Source of the DNA: Adenophora triphylla var. japonica
Lineage: Eukaryota; Streptophyta; Magnoliopsida; Asterales; Campanulaceae
Direction: 5' to 3'
DNA length: 64,000 nt
Assembly (NCBI GenBank): GCA_022495995.1
Contig: JAFEMH010000738.1
Location: 1-64,000, forward strand
The position numbers and the translations under genes are program-made. Below the pieces are notes generated by a model. That model had not been told where the DNA came from. It saw nothing but the letters and a program-made list of their open reading frames with translations, and searched no databases. Shown here piece after piece: positions 34,748 through 45,516 of this stretch (positions within the stretch are counted from its first letter, which is position 1; the number at the start of each line of letters is the position of its first letter).

Positions 34748-35964
34748 CTAGAAGTAGTATTTGATGAGGTGAGTAGCATGCCAAGGGTGCTTCAACTCGT
34801 CACCTCCAGGATGAGCTATCATGTAGGTTCCTTCCTTGACGACTCGAGTGACTACATAGGGACCTTCCCAATTAGGAGATAGCTTGTTCTGCTGGGTCCT
34901 TCTACCCGTTGCCTCAATCTTTCTCAATACATAATCTCCCACTTGGAAAGACCTTGCCTTGACCTTCTTGTCGTGATAACTTTTAGTCCGCTGCTTGTAA
35001 TTGACCATTCGGAGGTAGGCTGTTTCTCGCTTCTCGTCGATCAGGTCCAAGTCGATCAACCTGTTGGTGTCATTCTGCTCTTGATCGAAGAAGGTCACTC
35101 TAGCCGTAGGGAATCTGAGCTCAGCAGGTGCCATGGCCTCTGACCCATATGTGAGAGCAAAAGGGGTTTCCCCCGTAGGCCCCCGAGTGGTTGTACGAAC
35201 TGCCCAAAGAGCGGGGAGTTCGTCCAACCAATTGTTTCGTCGACCTACGAGCCCGCCTTGAGCGAAGATAGAACAAGTTTATTTGCCGCTTCGGCTTGCC
35301 CATTTCCTTGAGGATATGCGACGGAGGATTTCCAATGTTTGATTCCCACTCGCTTCATCTCTCGTTTCGAAAGTCTCTTGAGAACTGTAACCCATTGTCA
35401 GACACTATAGCTCGAGGAAAACCAAACCGACACCAAATGAAGTCGTGTATGAAGTTAATAGCATTCTCCTCTGTGATGCGAGCTAGTGGTTTGGCCTCAA
35501 CCCATTTGGTGAAGTAATCTATGGCCACTATCACGTACTTGCAGTTTCCTCGGGCGGGAGGGAAGGGTCCAATCGTGTCGACGCCCCACATATCAAATGG
35601 CCAAGCTGCGATCACGGGAGTCTGCTCTGTTAGGCACATGGGGAAGGTTGGCAAACCTTTGGCATTGATCACATTGCCGAACAAAGTTGTGAGTGTCGGC
35701 TCTCATGTGTGGCCGGTAGTATCCCAACGTGATTAATTTGTCGCCAAGAGTCCCGGCCCCCGGTGTCCACCACAAATTCCACTATGCACTTCGTGTATCA
35801 ATAGGGCGACCTCTTGGGGATGGATGCACTTTAGCAATGGCCGAGTATAAGATCTTACGAACAGTCGCCTTCCTTGAATGACATATCTCGGAGCTTTCTT
35901 TTTGATAGCTCGAGCCTTCTTCTCGTCCTCTCGGTAGCTCGCCACTTTCTAAGTATGCTTTCAT
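34748..35964 (-). pseudogene. Integrase region of pol (frameshifted)
   Basis: Zinc-binding HHCC remnant ([12 protein letters not shown], about 35690). Catalytic core with [14 protein letters not shown] and IVSDNGLQF, the first two acidic residues (35684-35355). C-terminal part at 35227-34748 with GETPFALTYGSEA and WEGPYVVTRVVKEGTY, ending at the stop next to 34748. The core is split from the C-terminal part and from the zinc finger by frame changes, so it is not functional as it stands. Confidence 0.88.
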
Positions 35965-37880
35965 TTCCTCGATCCAACACTTCTCCCGAGTCCAATTTCT
36001 TGAGGGATCATCTATGCACCGAATTTTTACCCTCTCATAAGCCGGATTTTCGAGGAAGGAGATGGGCTCGCCATGTGGCTCATCTCAAGTAGCAAGTTTC
36101 GAGAGGAGGTCGGCGGCTCGTTATCTTCTCTTCCAATCCTTTGAATCTCCCAAATTCTAAGTCCTTTATCGGTTCTTTCACCAGGTCGCAGTATTTGATG
36201 AGAGTAGAACTAAGCACTTCGTACTCGCCTTTGACCTGGTTGACTATCAATTGTGAGTCACAAGGCCATGATCTTAGTTGCTCCAAAACACTTGGCGTAC
36301 TCGATAGCCGCAATCAAGGCTTCATATTCACTTGGTTGTTGGAAGCGTCAAATTTGAACCTTAGCGATTCCTCGTATACGAGTCCCGGACTACGCTCGAC
36401 CAAGACAATTCCGGCTCCACCGACATTTTTGGTTGCCGACCCGTCTGAATAGACCTTCCAACAATCGACGGGTAGAGCGATGGCGACTTGTGACTCGGCT
36501 CTTTCCCTTTGCCCTTTTCTTTTGGAGCTCATTTGCTCGTCATCTTCCTTGGTGAACGTAAGCTCGACCAAGAAGTCGCCTAGAGCTTGAGCCTTCAACG
36601 CCTTTCGAGGTCGATACTCAATGTCAAATTCGGTGAGGGCAATTGACCACCGAGTAGTCGACCCGAACTCTCCGGCTTGTGCGGTATTTTTCTTAAGGGA
36701 GCATTGGTAAGAACCACGATTGGATGAGCCAGAAAATAAGCTCGTAACTTTCTTGAAGCTACGACTAGGGCATAAGCAACTTTCTCAGCGTTGTAATACC
36801 TGCTTTCCACGTCTGATAAAGCCTTGCTGATATAGTACACAAGGCTTCGAAGCCCTTCATCCTCTCTAATCAATACCGGCAAAGAATCGACTTGTCTCCT
36901 ACAGATAGATACACAAATAAAGTCTCACCATCGGGCTGCCGAGAGGTGGGGTAGCAAGATAATCCTTCAATTGTTGGAACGACGAATGACATTCGGTCGT
37001 CCATTCAAAGCTTTTCGTCCCCTCAATGCCTTGAAGAAGGGGAGAGACCTTTCACCGACTTTGATATGAAGCGACCAAGAGTTGCTACCCTTCCATTAAG
37101 TCGCTGCATCTCCTTGATAGTGGTGGGAGCCTTCATGTCGACTAAAGCCTTTATCTTCTCTGGATTAGCTTCTATGCCCCTTTGAGATACCATGAATCCC
37201 AAGAACTTGCCACCGCCACTCCAAACACACATTTACTTGGGGTTGAGCTTCATGTCGTTTGCTCGTAGATTGGCGAATGTCTCCTTTAGGTCGACCACGT
37301 GACTCCCGGCCTTAGTTTTAATGACCATGTCGTCAACGTAGGCCTCCATATTTCGACCAATCTGTGAGGCAAAGACTTTGTTCACATCCCTCTGATATGT
37401 AGCTCCTGCATTCTCAATCCAAAAGGCATCATATTATAGCAGTAGATGCCTCCAGCTGCCTGAAATGCTGTCTTCACTATGTCATCCTCGTGCATCTTTA
37501 TCTGGTGGTACCCCGAGTAAGCATCCAGGAAACCGAGAGTGGAATGACCAAACAATGGAATCAACAAGCTTGTCAATTCTAGGAAGAGGATAGCTATCCT
37601 TTGGGCAAGCTAGATTGAGAGTAGTGAAGTCGACACACAGCCGCCACTTGCCATTTGATTTCTTCACCATGACCACGTTGTCCAACCACGTTGTATGAGT
37701 GGCCTCTTTGATTATACCTGCACTCAAAAGTTTTGTACCTCTGCTTTGATAGCCTCTTCCTTGTCGCGAGCAAAACTTCTCGGCTTTTGGGGTCTCGGCT
37801 TTATGGTCGGGTTGACTTCCGGTCAGTGAGCAGCGACCTCCTCCTTGATTCCCCTCATGTCTTCTACTCTCCATGCAAAG
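35965..37880 (-). pseudogene. Reverse transcriptase, RNase H and second RNase H (frameshifted)
   Basis: RT motifs: WRLCVDFTTLNLACPKDSYP with LPRIDKLVDS (about 37660-37570), FLDAYSGYHQIKM (37530) and YCYNMMPFGL (37440). RNase H: YNAEKVAYALVVASRKLRAY (36800). A second RNase H follows with VYSDGSATKNVGGAGIVL (36460), a Tat-lineage hallmark. The frame changes at about 37540, 37230, 36600 and 36310, and the catalytic YxDD region near 37330 is broken. Confidence 0.88.
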
Positions 37881-38264
37881 ACATCATTACTTTCCTTGAG
37901 TAGCTCGATGATTTTTGCTCGCTCCTCGGCGATAGCCGCTTCCCAATCTCGAATTTTTTGATCGGGGTAAGAAGGGTTGGTGATTGCGACTCTAGCTCCT
38001 CCACAGCCTTCTAGCTCGGGTCCATCTCTCGAATTGTAGAGTCTCCACTATGATCTCCACGACCTTTTGTCTTTCCTCGGCTCCCAGTGTGGAGCCTCCT
38101 CGCCTATCATATCATCGAGCTTATCTGCAACCTTGTTGGTAGGGGCCCCCGAGTTATTGTCTATCTGGAGGCATAGGTCACCTATGACGACTTGATCGAC
38201 CATAACTACATCTGGATCGACCTCAGTGGTGTTAGAGTGACGTGTCGACTCAAGCATGACCTCG

Positions 38265-39458
38265 TCATTTGAGCGATAGGTCGACTCTACCACGTCGGTG
38301 ATTGTTGACCGGGTAGTTTTGGTGATCGATCGAGACGGCCTTCAAGTAACCATCGCTAGTCTCAATCTCCGGCTCCCTTTTCTTTCTTTCTCTCGAACAT
38401 GATCCGGATATGCGCGAGCCGTGCCTTGTACGCAACCCACTCCAAGGTGTGGGGAACTTTACTCGCTGGTGAGGAATTGATGCTACCATTCCAAGAGCGA
38501 CCTGTCCAGGAATTCCAAGTATGGCGGCATAGTCACTATTTACATCAATTACGATAAATTGTACCTTCGAGACAATCCTGAGGGGGTGCTGGCCTAGGTC
38601 GACGTCGAGTACTATCTGGCCTTTAGCATCAACTCGGTGGTTGGTGAAGCCCTCCAACCTGCCATCATATCTCTCCAACTGTTCATCATTAAGACCCATC
38701 TCCTTGAAAGTTTTGTAAAACAAGATATCCTTGCAGGCCCCCGTGTCGACTAAGAGTCTGCTCGTCGTACATCCATCAATGAGACCTGGGATGACGAGAA
38801 CCTGCTCCCTAGCCGCCATATTTGTTGCCAGTTCGTGGGGGTAGAAGCTAATCGCCTCATCTCTTATTTCTCTCCTTGGAGGCACATGTGGGGCCTTATT
38901 AAGCTGGAATATCTTGTGCTTGATGGCCGTGTTGCTCGCTTGTTCGCCGATGACCCCTGTGTTCAGCCTAGGCTGCCTAGGTCCTTGTTGTCCACCTGCT
39001 GGCTGCTCACCTCCCCCAGCTTGAGGTCTCTTCACATAAGCCTCGAGTCTCCCCTGGTCGACCATCCTCTGGATGATACGCTTTAATCCCAAGCAATCCT
39101 CTGTGAGATGACCAGTGTCTTTGTGGTAGTCGCAGTACTTGCTGTTGTCCCTCCTAAACTTGTTGCCTGGATTCATTGGGACTGGAGGAGCCAGTTCAAC
39201 AGCGTTCAGAATCTCAGTTCGACTCACCGTGAGGGGAGTGAAAGCTTCGGGCACCTTCTCTGTCGCCCTAGTTCTGTTCTTTCCATTTTTATTGTTCCCC
39301 CCATTCTTGTTGGAGTCTTTTTTATCGTCAGCGACTTCAACCTTGGGGCTCTTACCATTCTTCTTTTCTTTCCTTTCCTCGGCCAGAGCGACATTATACA
39401 CCTTTTCAAACAACTCCTGTCGAGTTGTGACCGTTCGGACTGTGAGCTCGTAGTCCAT
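38265..39458 (-). CDS. Gag C-terminus plus protease (397-residue open segment)
   Basis: The longest intact sense segment of the element. It contains a zinc knuckle YCDYHKDTGHLTEDC (CX2HX4HX4C) and, further on, an aspartic protease active site LLVDTGACKDILF. The start at 39458 is internal: the gag frame continues upstream in a different frame (39562-39224 and 39953-39681), so this is a fragment of a longer gag-pro. It ends in a stop before the RT region. Confidence 0.8.
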   Translation of the reverse strand: MDYELTVRTVTTRQELFEKVYNVALAEERKEKKNGKSPKVEVADDKKDSNKNGGNNKNGKNRTRATEKVPEAFTPLTVSRTEILNAVELAPPVPMNPGNKFRRDNSKYCDYHKDTGHLTEDCLGLKRIIQRMVDQGRLEAYVKRPQAGGGEQPAGGQQGPRQPRLNTGVIGEQASNTAIKHKIFQLNKAPHVPPRREIRDEAISFYPHELATNMAAREQVLVIPGLIDGCTTSRLLVDTGACKDILFYKTFKEMGLNDEQLERYDGRLEGFTNHRVDAKGQIVLDVDLGQHPLRIVSKVQFIVIDVNSDYAAILGIPGQVALGMVASIPHQRVKFPTPWSGLRTRHGSRISGSCSRERKKREPEIETSDGYLKAVSIDHQNYPVNNHRRGRVDLSLK

Positions 39459-40910
39459 GTCTTCTGAGGAAATACCACCGGAAGCAATTGATTACTTCTC
39501 TCGTCTGTGAGTTCTTCCTCTATCTTATCAACCATCTCTTTGCACTTGGTGAAATAGCTCATCGAGCTTTCATTCTTACCACTGCACCAAGTTATTCGGA
39601 TCGATGACGGTTATCTTTCGAGCTCCTGATCGAGAAGCGATCTAAGAATTTTGTTTACGAAGGATGCCCATGTGGTGATACTACCGGCCAAACCATTGAA
39701 CCAAGTCAAGGCCGCCCCGAGTAAGTGTGCTTAGGAGAGCTTTGCACATGTTGTCGTCCTCATTGGCGACAAAACACATAGTGGCCTCCGGATGTGATAT
39801 GTGGCTCCTGGCATTTGTCGACCCAGTACTTCTCCGAAGAGGCAACCTGAAAGTAGGAGGAGGTCGACTATCTCTAATTTCTTTGGAAAAAGGTCGAAGA
39901 GCAAAGTCAATTCGTTCAACCTTTCCCGTCTCTTTTTCTTCTCCTCCTCCCATTGCTCAAATTTCTTTTTCATCATCAACCATTCTCTCGGCATCGGGTC
40001 TCTCATCTCTGGAGGGGGAGCGGTGGACCTCCGGCCTTCACTTGGGGAGTCACCTGCCTACTCCTTCGTCCCTGTGAGAATTGGTCCTTTCGATCTTATT
40101 GGAGATCTATGCATTACTTCTTTGAGGCGACCTGCGCCTCTCGGCGGCGACGGCGACTGCGCCTGTGATCTCCGTGTGGCGACTGCGCCTTTCCCCTCTC
40201 ACGGGCGACCTATTCCCATTTACTGTCTCTTTGAGACCACGATCTGTGTTACATTTGGGAAATATGCATTTCTATTAGGTACATTGGCTTGAGTTCTCAA
40301 ATCGAGATTGAGCCTCACGTTCTCTGTTTTTGTTGAGGCTAGCTCTCGAGGTCGTTACTCGGCCTCATGCGCACGATGGTAGGAGCTCGTTGAACTATCT
40401 GTTGTCACCATTACGTCCCACACCTTCATTTGGCCTCATACTCCTAGCACATTTGTCCATTAGAGACACAGTACGATCCACTCTTTCGGGCGCACGTCGG
40501 CTGCTCTTGCCTCTTCCATAGCTATTAGGTCGGCCAAAATGCGGGCCTCTCTAACATCATCTCTTTCTTGCTCATAGGATTGGTGGAGGGACACTGCCTG
40601 TATCCAACGTTCACCTGAGCGGTTGGACGTTTAGGAAGGGGTGGAGCTCGCTTGCCCGTCCATGTGCCTTTTGCCTCTCCTTGTGTCGAGCCCAGAGCCC
40701 CACGCATCAGCGATCTTGGTAGAGCGTGTGGCTACACCGTGAGGGCGATTTGGTGGGGGGAGGAGGCAAATTCAAGTTTTCGGCATTTGCATTTGCATTA
40801 GTGTTGTTGTTGTTCACTTCTTCGTACCCCAGTGAAGCCTCGGATACGTGTCCGTCCGAAGTCACCATTGTTGCGAGGTTGTTAAAAATTTCGAGGTCAA
40901 GTTGAAGCAC
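39459..40910 (-). pseudogene. Gag N-terminal region (broken)
   Basis: A likely gag start opens MVTSDGHVSEASLGYEE (ATG near 40870, after the leader). Further on, MCFVANEDDNMCKALLSTLT followed by WFGR (about 39700) looks like the gag capsid region. Multiple frame changes separate these from the segment at 39458-38265. Confidence 0.65.
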
Positions 40911-40916
40911 GATTCC

Positions 40917-40938
40917 GTGATGGAACCAAAGCGATCTT
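40917..40938 (-). promoter_or_regulatory. Probable primer binding site region
   Basis: Just inside the 5' LTR the minus strand reads TTTGGTTCCATCACGG, starting about 8 bases from the LTR. The TGGTTCCAT start resembles the PBS of the truncated element at 14622 (TGGTTCCATTGCCGGG). The primer tRNA is not identified. Confidence 0.45.
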
Positions 40939-41584
40939 TGCGGGAATTGTGCTTATCAATCTTCCTCCACGTGGCGGGGCCCGATCACCTGGCTCCTTGA
41001 CACAGCAGAACCCACGACTAGCCGGATGTGTCTCCGGCGAAGACGCTCGGGCGTGAGTAAGATCACGGTTGTATATAGCTCAAAATGTATAGAATAATGA
41101 ATTCTGATAACAAAATGGCAGTTACCTTTGCACCGTTGGTAGTGACGAAGTATTTATAGGCAAGAGTAATGTATTTTTGGTGAGGAGACATGTCCTCCGA
41201 GATTATAGCAGCGGTTATTCAGTCATGTGAACGTGTTAATGCTTGCCCGATTTGTAGGGATGTGGTTACGAGAATAGTTCAACCGAATATGCTGCGAGTA
41301 TCAAGTCGTCACTTGTTAATTTAGGTCGAGGTCGCCACTCGTGGAATGGTCGACCTGACTGTCGGGTAGAGCATGGTTCGTACCCGAATTGTAGCATGGA
41401 TCATGAGGTCGGACTAAGTTGGGTCGGGACCTGTAGGTCGGACCATGGGCTTAGTCGACTGTCGCTTGAGATGGGCCTTGGGCCTTGCTCTGACTGGGCC
41501 AGCCCTATTTAGAATGTAATAGTCAAAGCTGGATGTAATTGGGTTTTACTTGCTTGGCCCAACTCGGCACTTTTGGTATGTTCA
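40939..41584 (-). repeat. 5' LTR
   Basis: 646 bp, matching 29456-30085. It carries an extra ~22 bp (GTACCCGAATTGTAGCATGG, about 41380-41401). Confidence 0.9.
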
Positions 41585-43134
41585 AAACTAATTATTTTAT
41601 TTTATAAATTAATGATAAATTAGTTTTTATATTCGTTCACATTACACACTATTTTTTATTGTAGTTGCATTTTTAGTAAATCAAACACTTATAAATAAAC
41701 ATCAATTTGATATCTAAAACATCAAATAAATGAAAATAATAACTTAACACTATAATTACATACGAAAACAAAGAATGACAAGAGTAGATAAAATGCTACA
41801 TATAATATTAAGAGTTGTTAATCGCACATATATATGCTCAATCAAGTATGCTTTGAGAGTGTGTGCTTTTGTTTTTGCTACCAACGATGGAAGTCTGAAT
41901 GCGATGCTTCCAATAGGGTTAGTTTTTCAACATAAATCACAGACATGTTCATATTTGAAAGGTTTGCATTCATGATTTTCATAAATGGCATTGAGTTATA
42001 AAATGTTTGGGTGTTTATCGAAGAACTAAAATCTTGGGGCGAGTTTCGGGGGAGAGTTTAGAGGATTTGAGCATTATGAATGGTATTGAAAGTTTTTTTG
42101 ATGGTAATTGCTTAGAAAATTTGGATCGTTAGCCAACATTTTCTCGAATCAAACTTGATCAGAAGCATATTAGGATTTGTTCCGTATATATCCATAATAA
42201 AAAAAACTCAAATTATCTTATAACTTAAGCTTTGAAAGAGAAATGAATAAGAGGTGTGAATAACTTATACAATATTTGACTCTATTGATAGGCTAAAGAA
42301 AATTATGAATATTTTTTATATTTTGCACAAACGTCATCGTCTGGGATAATCAAAGTTAAGAAATAAATATTTAATCAAATTACGGCTCACTCACCATTTC
42401 GCTTACCAATGCATATAGTATAGTGTGAATCCATACTTGGACACTCTTTAGCAAATCACTCCCTCTACCATTTACTCCACGATCAAAATTGCAGATCCTT
42501 CAAATGAAAAAAAAAAAAAGATAAGAGAAAATGATTTAGATAGGTGTGTGAAGAAGCATGTTTATTCTATTTAAATATATATTATAAACCGCATCATTGT
42601 TTTGAACAGTGGTGTGAATAGTTTCATCCGCGAAAATGACCATTTTGCCCTCACTATTCATTCCCTTTCCCATTTCGCCCTTAAAAAAAATTTTATTTTA
42701 AATAAATTTTTTTTTTTAAATTAAAAAAAAAATTAAAAAAAAATAGTTTTAAAAATATATGGCCTTGGACACGGGCATATTTTTAAAAAAATTAAATTAA
42801 ATTTTTTTTTTTTTTAAAAAAAAAACAAAAAACGTGACCTTGGACAGGCTAGTAATTCTATAAATGGGAGTATAATCATTCTCTCCTTTTATTTTTATTT
42901 TTTCAATCTTTATTTAAAAGTGGACAAACACAGAGGTATGCGTTTGAGTGTTGAGCTGCCAAGAATCTGAATTTAATAAATTTAGGAAAGTATAGATATA
43001 TTCTCCTTTACTTATGTTAATGATGTAAATACATATCTTTATAATAATTAATTGTCATATTTGTCTCTGTACTAAAAAAAAATGAGAATACATTTAACTA
43101 CTGTTAACTTTCTGTCCAAATATTAATGAAAATA
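41585..43134. other. AT-rich intergenic DNA
   Basis: No gene supported. Long A/T homopolymer stretches lie at 42680-42835. The 66-residue ORF at 41775-41975 has no recognisable feature. Confidence 0.5.
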
Positions 43135-44103
43135 CTGACTAAATAGCTTAGTTAGAATTTTTGGTGTAATATATGAAAAAAAAATTGCACATGTGAAATT
43201 TTTGAAGAGAATTGCAAGTATATGTAGTAAATCTCATAGTACAAGTACAAACTTACATTTTAAACCTAAGTACAACTGCAAAAATCAATATTTTATCCTT
43301 CAACCATCACCATAACCGCTCGCCACCATCACTACCACCATCATTACAATCATTACACAATTTCACCACCATCGCCACCGCTTACCACAACCATCACCAA
43401 TAATACCAATATCATTCACCACCATCATAAACACAAATACACTAATTCACCATCACCACCGCTAATTCAACACCATCACCTCACCACTACCAACAACGCC
43501 ATAATTCACCTCCACTCCCACGTTATCACCACTATCATCAACACTTTACCACCTCCACTCAACACCCACAACCATCTTCTACCACCGTAATTACCACCAT
43601 TGCCGCCACTTACCCTCCACCAATATCAAAGCACCACCACTGTCATCAACATCAATATCACTACCAATATCAAAGCCCAACTAAAAATATTAGAAGTGAT
43701 GGTGAGTAATAATGGTGGTGTTGGTGTTGTTAATGGTAATGGTGGTGTTTGTGGTATTGGTGGTGGTAGTGACAATGGCGGTAATGGTGGTGCTAATGGT
43801 AATGATGGATGTAGTGACGAAGGTGGTGTTTTTAATATTATTGAGAAGCGGTGATGGTGGAAATATCGTGGTGATAATGGTGTCGGTGAAATGTGGCGAT
43901 GGTGGTTACCAACAAGTAAAAAGAAAATATGTATCAATGCCCATGTACTTAAATTTAATATCTAGATTTGCCCTTTAAATATGAGATTTATGAAAATATT
44001 CCCTTACAAATCTTATAAGAAAATTCCAATGTGTGCAATTATTTACACATGTTACATCCTAAATTTCACCTAAGCTTCTTAATCCGCTAAGCTTCTTAGT
44101 CCA
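43135..44103. mobile_element. Large foldback element with CACCAT/ATGGTG arms
   Basis: The left part (43290-43660) is a run of CCACCATCACC-type triplets on the plus strand. The right part (43695-43920) is its reverse complement (GGTGGTGATGG-type), so the two can pair. Outer arms also match: GACTAAATAGCTTAG at the left against CTAAGCTTCTTAGTCC at the right, and AAATCTCATA (43231) against TATGAGATTT (43980). ORFs here are repeat by-products. Confidence 0.6.
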
Positions 44104-44147
44104 CGTTTTTGCTAATTTTTGAACGAAAAGTAAACGATAAACATATA

Positions 44148-44418
44148 CTCCCTCCGACCCACGTGAATACAAACTTATTTCCTTTTTGGTCCGTCCCACG
44201 TGAATACAAACTACCCAAAATGAAAATAAATTTATTATTTTATATTCACCCTACCCCACCCACTCATTCTCTCTCTTCATTTCCTACCACACAATTTATT
44301 CAACCAACTCCACTCATTCTCTCTCTTCATTTTCTACCACACATTTTCATTATCTTAATAATATTTCTTAATTATCGTGCCCGAAAAAATGATTTGTAAT
44401 AAGGTGGGACGGAGGGAG
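44148..44418. mobile_element. Stowaway MITE, sister of 4176-4407
   Basis: Begins CTCCCTCCGACCCACG and ends GTGGGACGGAGGGAG with TA borders. It shares nearly the whole inner sequence with 4176-4407 plus an extra duplicated left end (CCGTCCCACGTGAATAC again at 44192). Confidence 0.88.
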
Positions 44419-44738
44419 TATATACTCACATTTTTAATGAGTACTCGTATAAGATAAATATGACAATTGATTTTTATAATGGTATCTTTGACCTAATTAC
44501 AAGAGTGATGTTCAATCACTCTCCTCACCTTCTGACATAAAACATCATCAAAAGAAAAATAGATTGATTTGATAATTATAAGTTTCACTAAAATTAAAGT
44601 TGTCCAGTCCACTAAACACAAAAATGAAAATATGCATGGATGAGTAACAAAGCTAAGGTGGAAATATACCACTCCCACATTCCCCGTTTATAATTTCATA
44701 TATGAACTTATTGGTGAGTTAACAGAAAATACAAAATG

Positions 44739-44824
44739 GAAATGCTCAGAAAGTTTGCACAAAGATATCATAGACAGAGTCTCAGATGTCCAGACATAAT
44801 ATTAGCAAATTCATCATGGCATTC
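44739..44824 (-). ncRNA. Box C/D snoRNA guiding 18S rRNA (GGUCC*AGACAUAG region)
   Basis: On the minus strand: terminal stem GAATGC/GCATTTC (one bulge), perfect C box ATGATGA (44811-44817), D' box CTGA (44782-44785), C'-like TATGATAT, D box CTGA (44746-44749). The 13 nt upstream of D' (ATTATGTCTGGAC, offset two from the box) pair with plant 18S rRNA GTCCAGACATAGT, one G-U pair included. The fifth position points at the first C of GGUCC, by my count the equivalent of human 18S C1272, a known 2'-O-methyl site. The second guide has no match I recall. Confidence 0.8.
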
Positions 44825-44958
44825 AAACACAATATAGTCAAGCAAATACCATTACTATTATTTTTTCAAAAATGCAATTGTTCTGTTCAAAAACAACTTT
44901 GATTAATTATAATTTTAATTCAACAAAAATAAAGACCAGCTAAACAATAATAATAGGA

Positions 44959-45038
44959 GACTCTCAGTTGGAATTGTTGCAGACAATCAACATGGCATCA
45001 GTTCAGACCGCCCGTCTGCTTTTTATCATCATTGAATC
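44959..45038 (-). ncRNA. Box C/D snoRNA, U43/snR70-like (18S ACCGCCCGUC)
   Basis: Minus strand: stem GATTC/GAGTC, perfect C box ATGATGA (45026-45032), D' CTGA within GGTCTGAAC (45003-45006), C'-like TGATGC, D box CTGA (44964-44967). The ten bases before D' (GACGGGCGGT) pair perfectly with the universal 18S decoding-region sequence ACCGCCCGTC. The fifth nucleotide selects the C after ACCG, as known for U43 (human) and snR70 (yeast). The name is inferred from guide and layout. Confidence 0.85.
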
Positions 45039-45049
45039 ATCTTAAATTT

Positions 45050-45108
45050 GCAAATTACAACATTTCAAACACAAGAGGAAGGGTTTCGAACCCATGGCCT
45101 TCCCGAGA

Positions 45109-45151
<43 letters not shown>

Positions 45152-45195
45152 CATATGTCATTGAGCTAAGGCCCATCTGCTAGCAAACTTATGAA
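45050..45195 (-). other. tRNA-like (SINE-head) sequence containing a (GA)n tract
   Basis: The minus strand reads GGGCCTTAGCTCAATGAC (box-A-like), then a (TC)n tract of about 36 nt, then GGCCATGGGTTCGAAACCC (box B GGTTCGAAACC). It has the two pol III promoter boxes but no full cloverleaf, because the microsatellite occupies the anticodon region. It is either a tRNA-derived SINE relic or a degenerate tRNA gene. It lies between snoRNAs. Confidence 0.55.
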
Positions 45196-45248
45196 TCTTA
45201 GTTTTCAAAATTAAATATATAATTAAAATTTAAACTAATTGGTTAAAA

Positions 45249-45336
45249 GAAGGCATCAGATAATAAGCAGAGAGAATTTGTCTACATCAGTTTCAGTGTG
45301 TAGTATAAGCATTTCGTAGTAACATCATTTGCCTTC
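45249..45336 (-). ncRNA. Box C/D snoRNA, 25S 5'-end guide, copy 1
   Basis: Perfect 7-bp terminal stem GAAGGCA/TGCCTTC, C box ATGATGT (45322-45328, last base off consensus), D' CTGA (45293-45296), C' TGATGT, D box CTGA (45256-45259). The D guide CTCTGCTTATT pairs with 25S rRNA AATAAGCGGAG with one G-U pair. The predicted methylated base is the U of AAUAAG. It is a sister of 45431-45516, sharing the D guide and flanking boxes. Confidence 0.82.
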
Positions 45337-45430
45337 CCATTTTCAATTAATAATACAAAATTTGGAAAAATTGGACATTTATTTAACAGTAAACATTTCA
45401 GAAAGCACATTTAGAAGCTTGTGATAAAAC

Positions 45431-45516
45431 AATGGCATCAGATAATAAGCGGAGTTTGTAATCCACATAATAATTCAGTGGTTAAGCATAAAAATTGATT
45501 TTCGTCATTTGCCATT
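45431..45516 (-). ncRNA. Box C/D snoRNA, 25S 5'-end guide, copy 2
   Basis: Perfect 7-bp terminal stem AATGGCA/TGCCATT, C box ATGACGA (45502-45508, one change), D' CTGA (45475-45478), D box CTGA (45438-45441). The D guide CTCCGCTTATT is a perfect 11-nt complement of 25S AATAAGCGGAG. The D' guide TATGCTTAA is complementary to TTAAGCATA, which lies only a few bases upstream in 25S, so both guides would work side by side. The paralogue is 45249-45336. Confidence 0.82.

Larger units (their letters stand above)
29456..41584 (-). mobile_element. 12.1-kb Tat-lineage Ty3/gypsy LTR retrotransposon
   Basis: LTRs are at 29456-30085 and 40939-41584. Gag, protease, reverse transcriptase with RNase H, a second RNase H and integrase run right to left on the minus strand, so the right LTR is the 5' LTR. 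Domain order, the extra RNase H and the long region after integrase with antisense ORFs are typical of Tat elements (established for plant gypsy lineages). The LTRs differ by few substitutions and one ~22-bp indel. No matching 5-bp target duplication is seen (GATGC at the left, AAACT at the right), so one border may be recombinant. Confidence 0.92.

Noticed and set aside
43600..43978. Gly/Asn- and Val-rich ORFs of 84-103 residues.
   Set aside because: All frames are open because the sequence is a GGTGGTGAT-type repeat; no start context, no domain.
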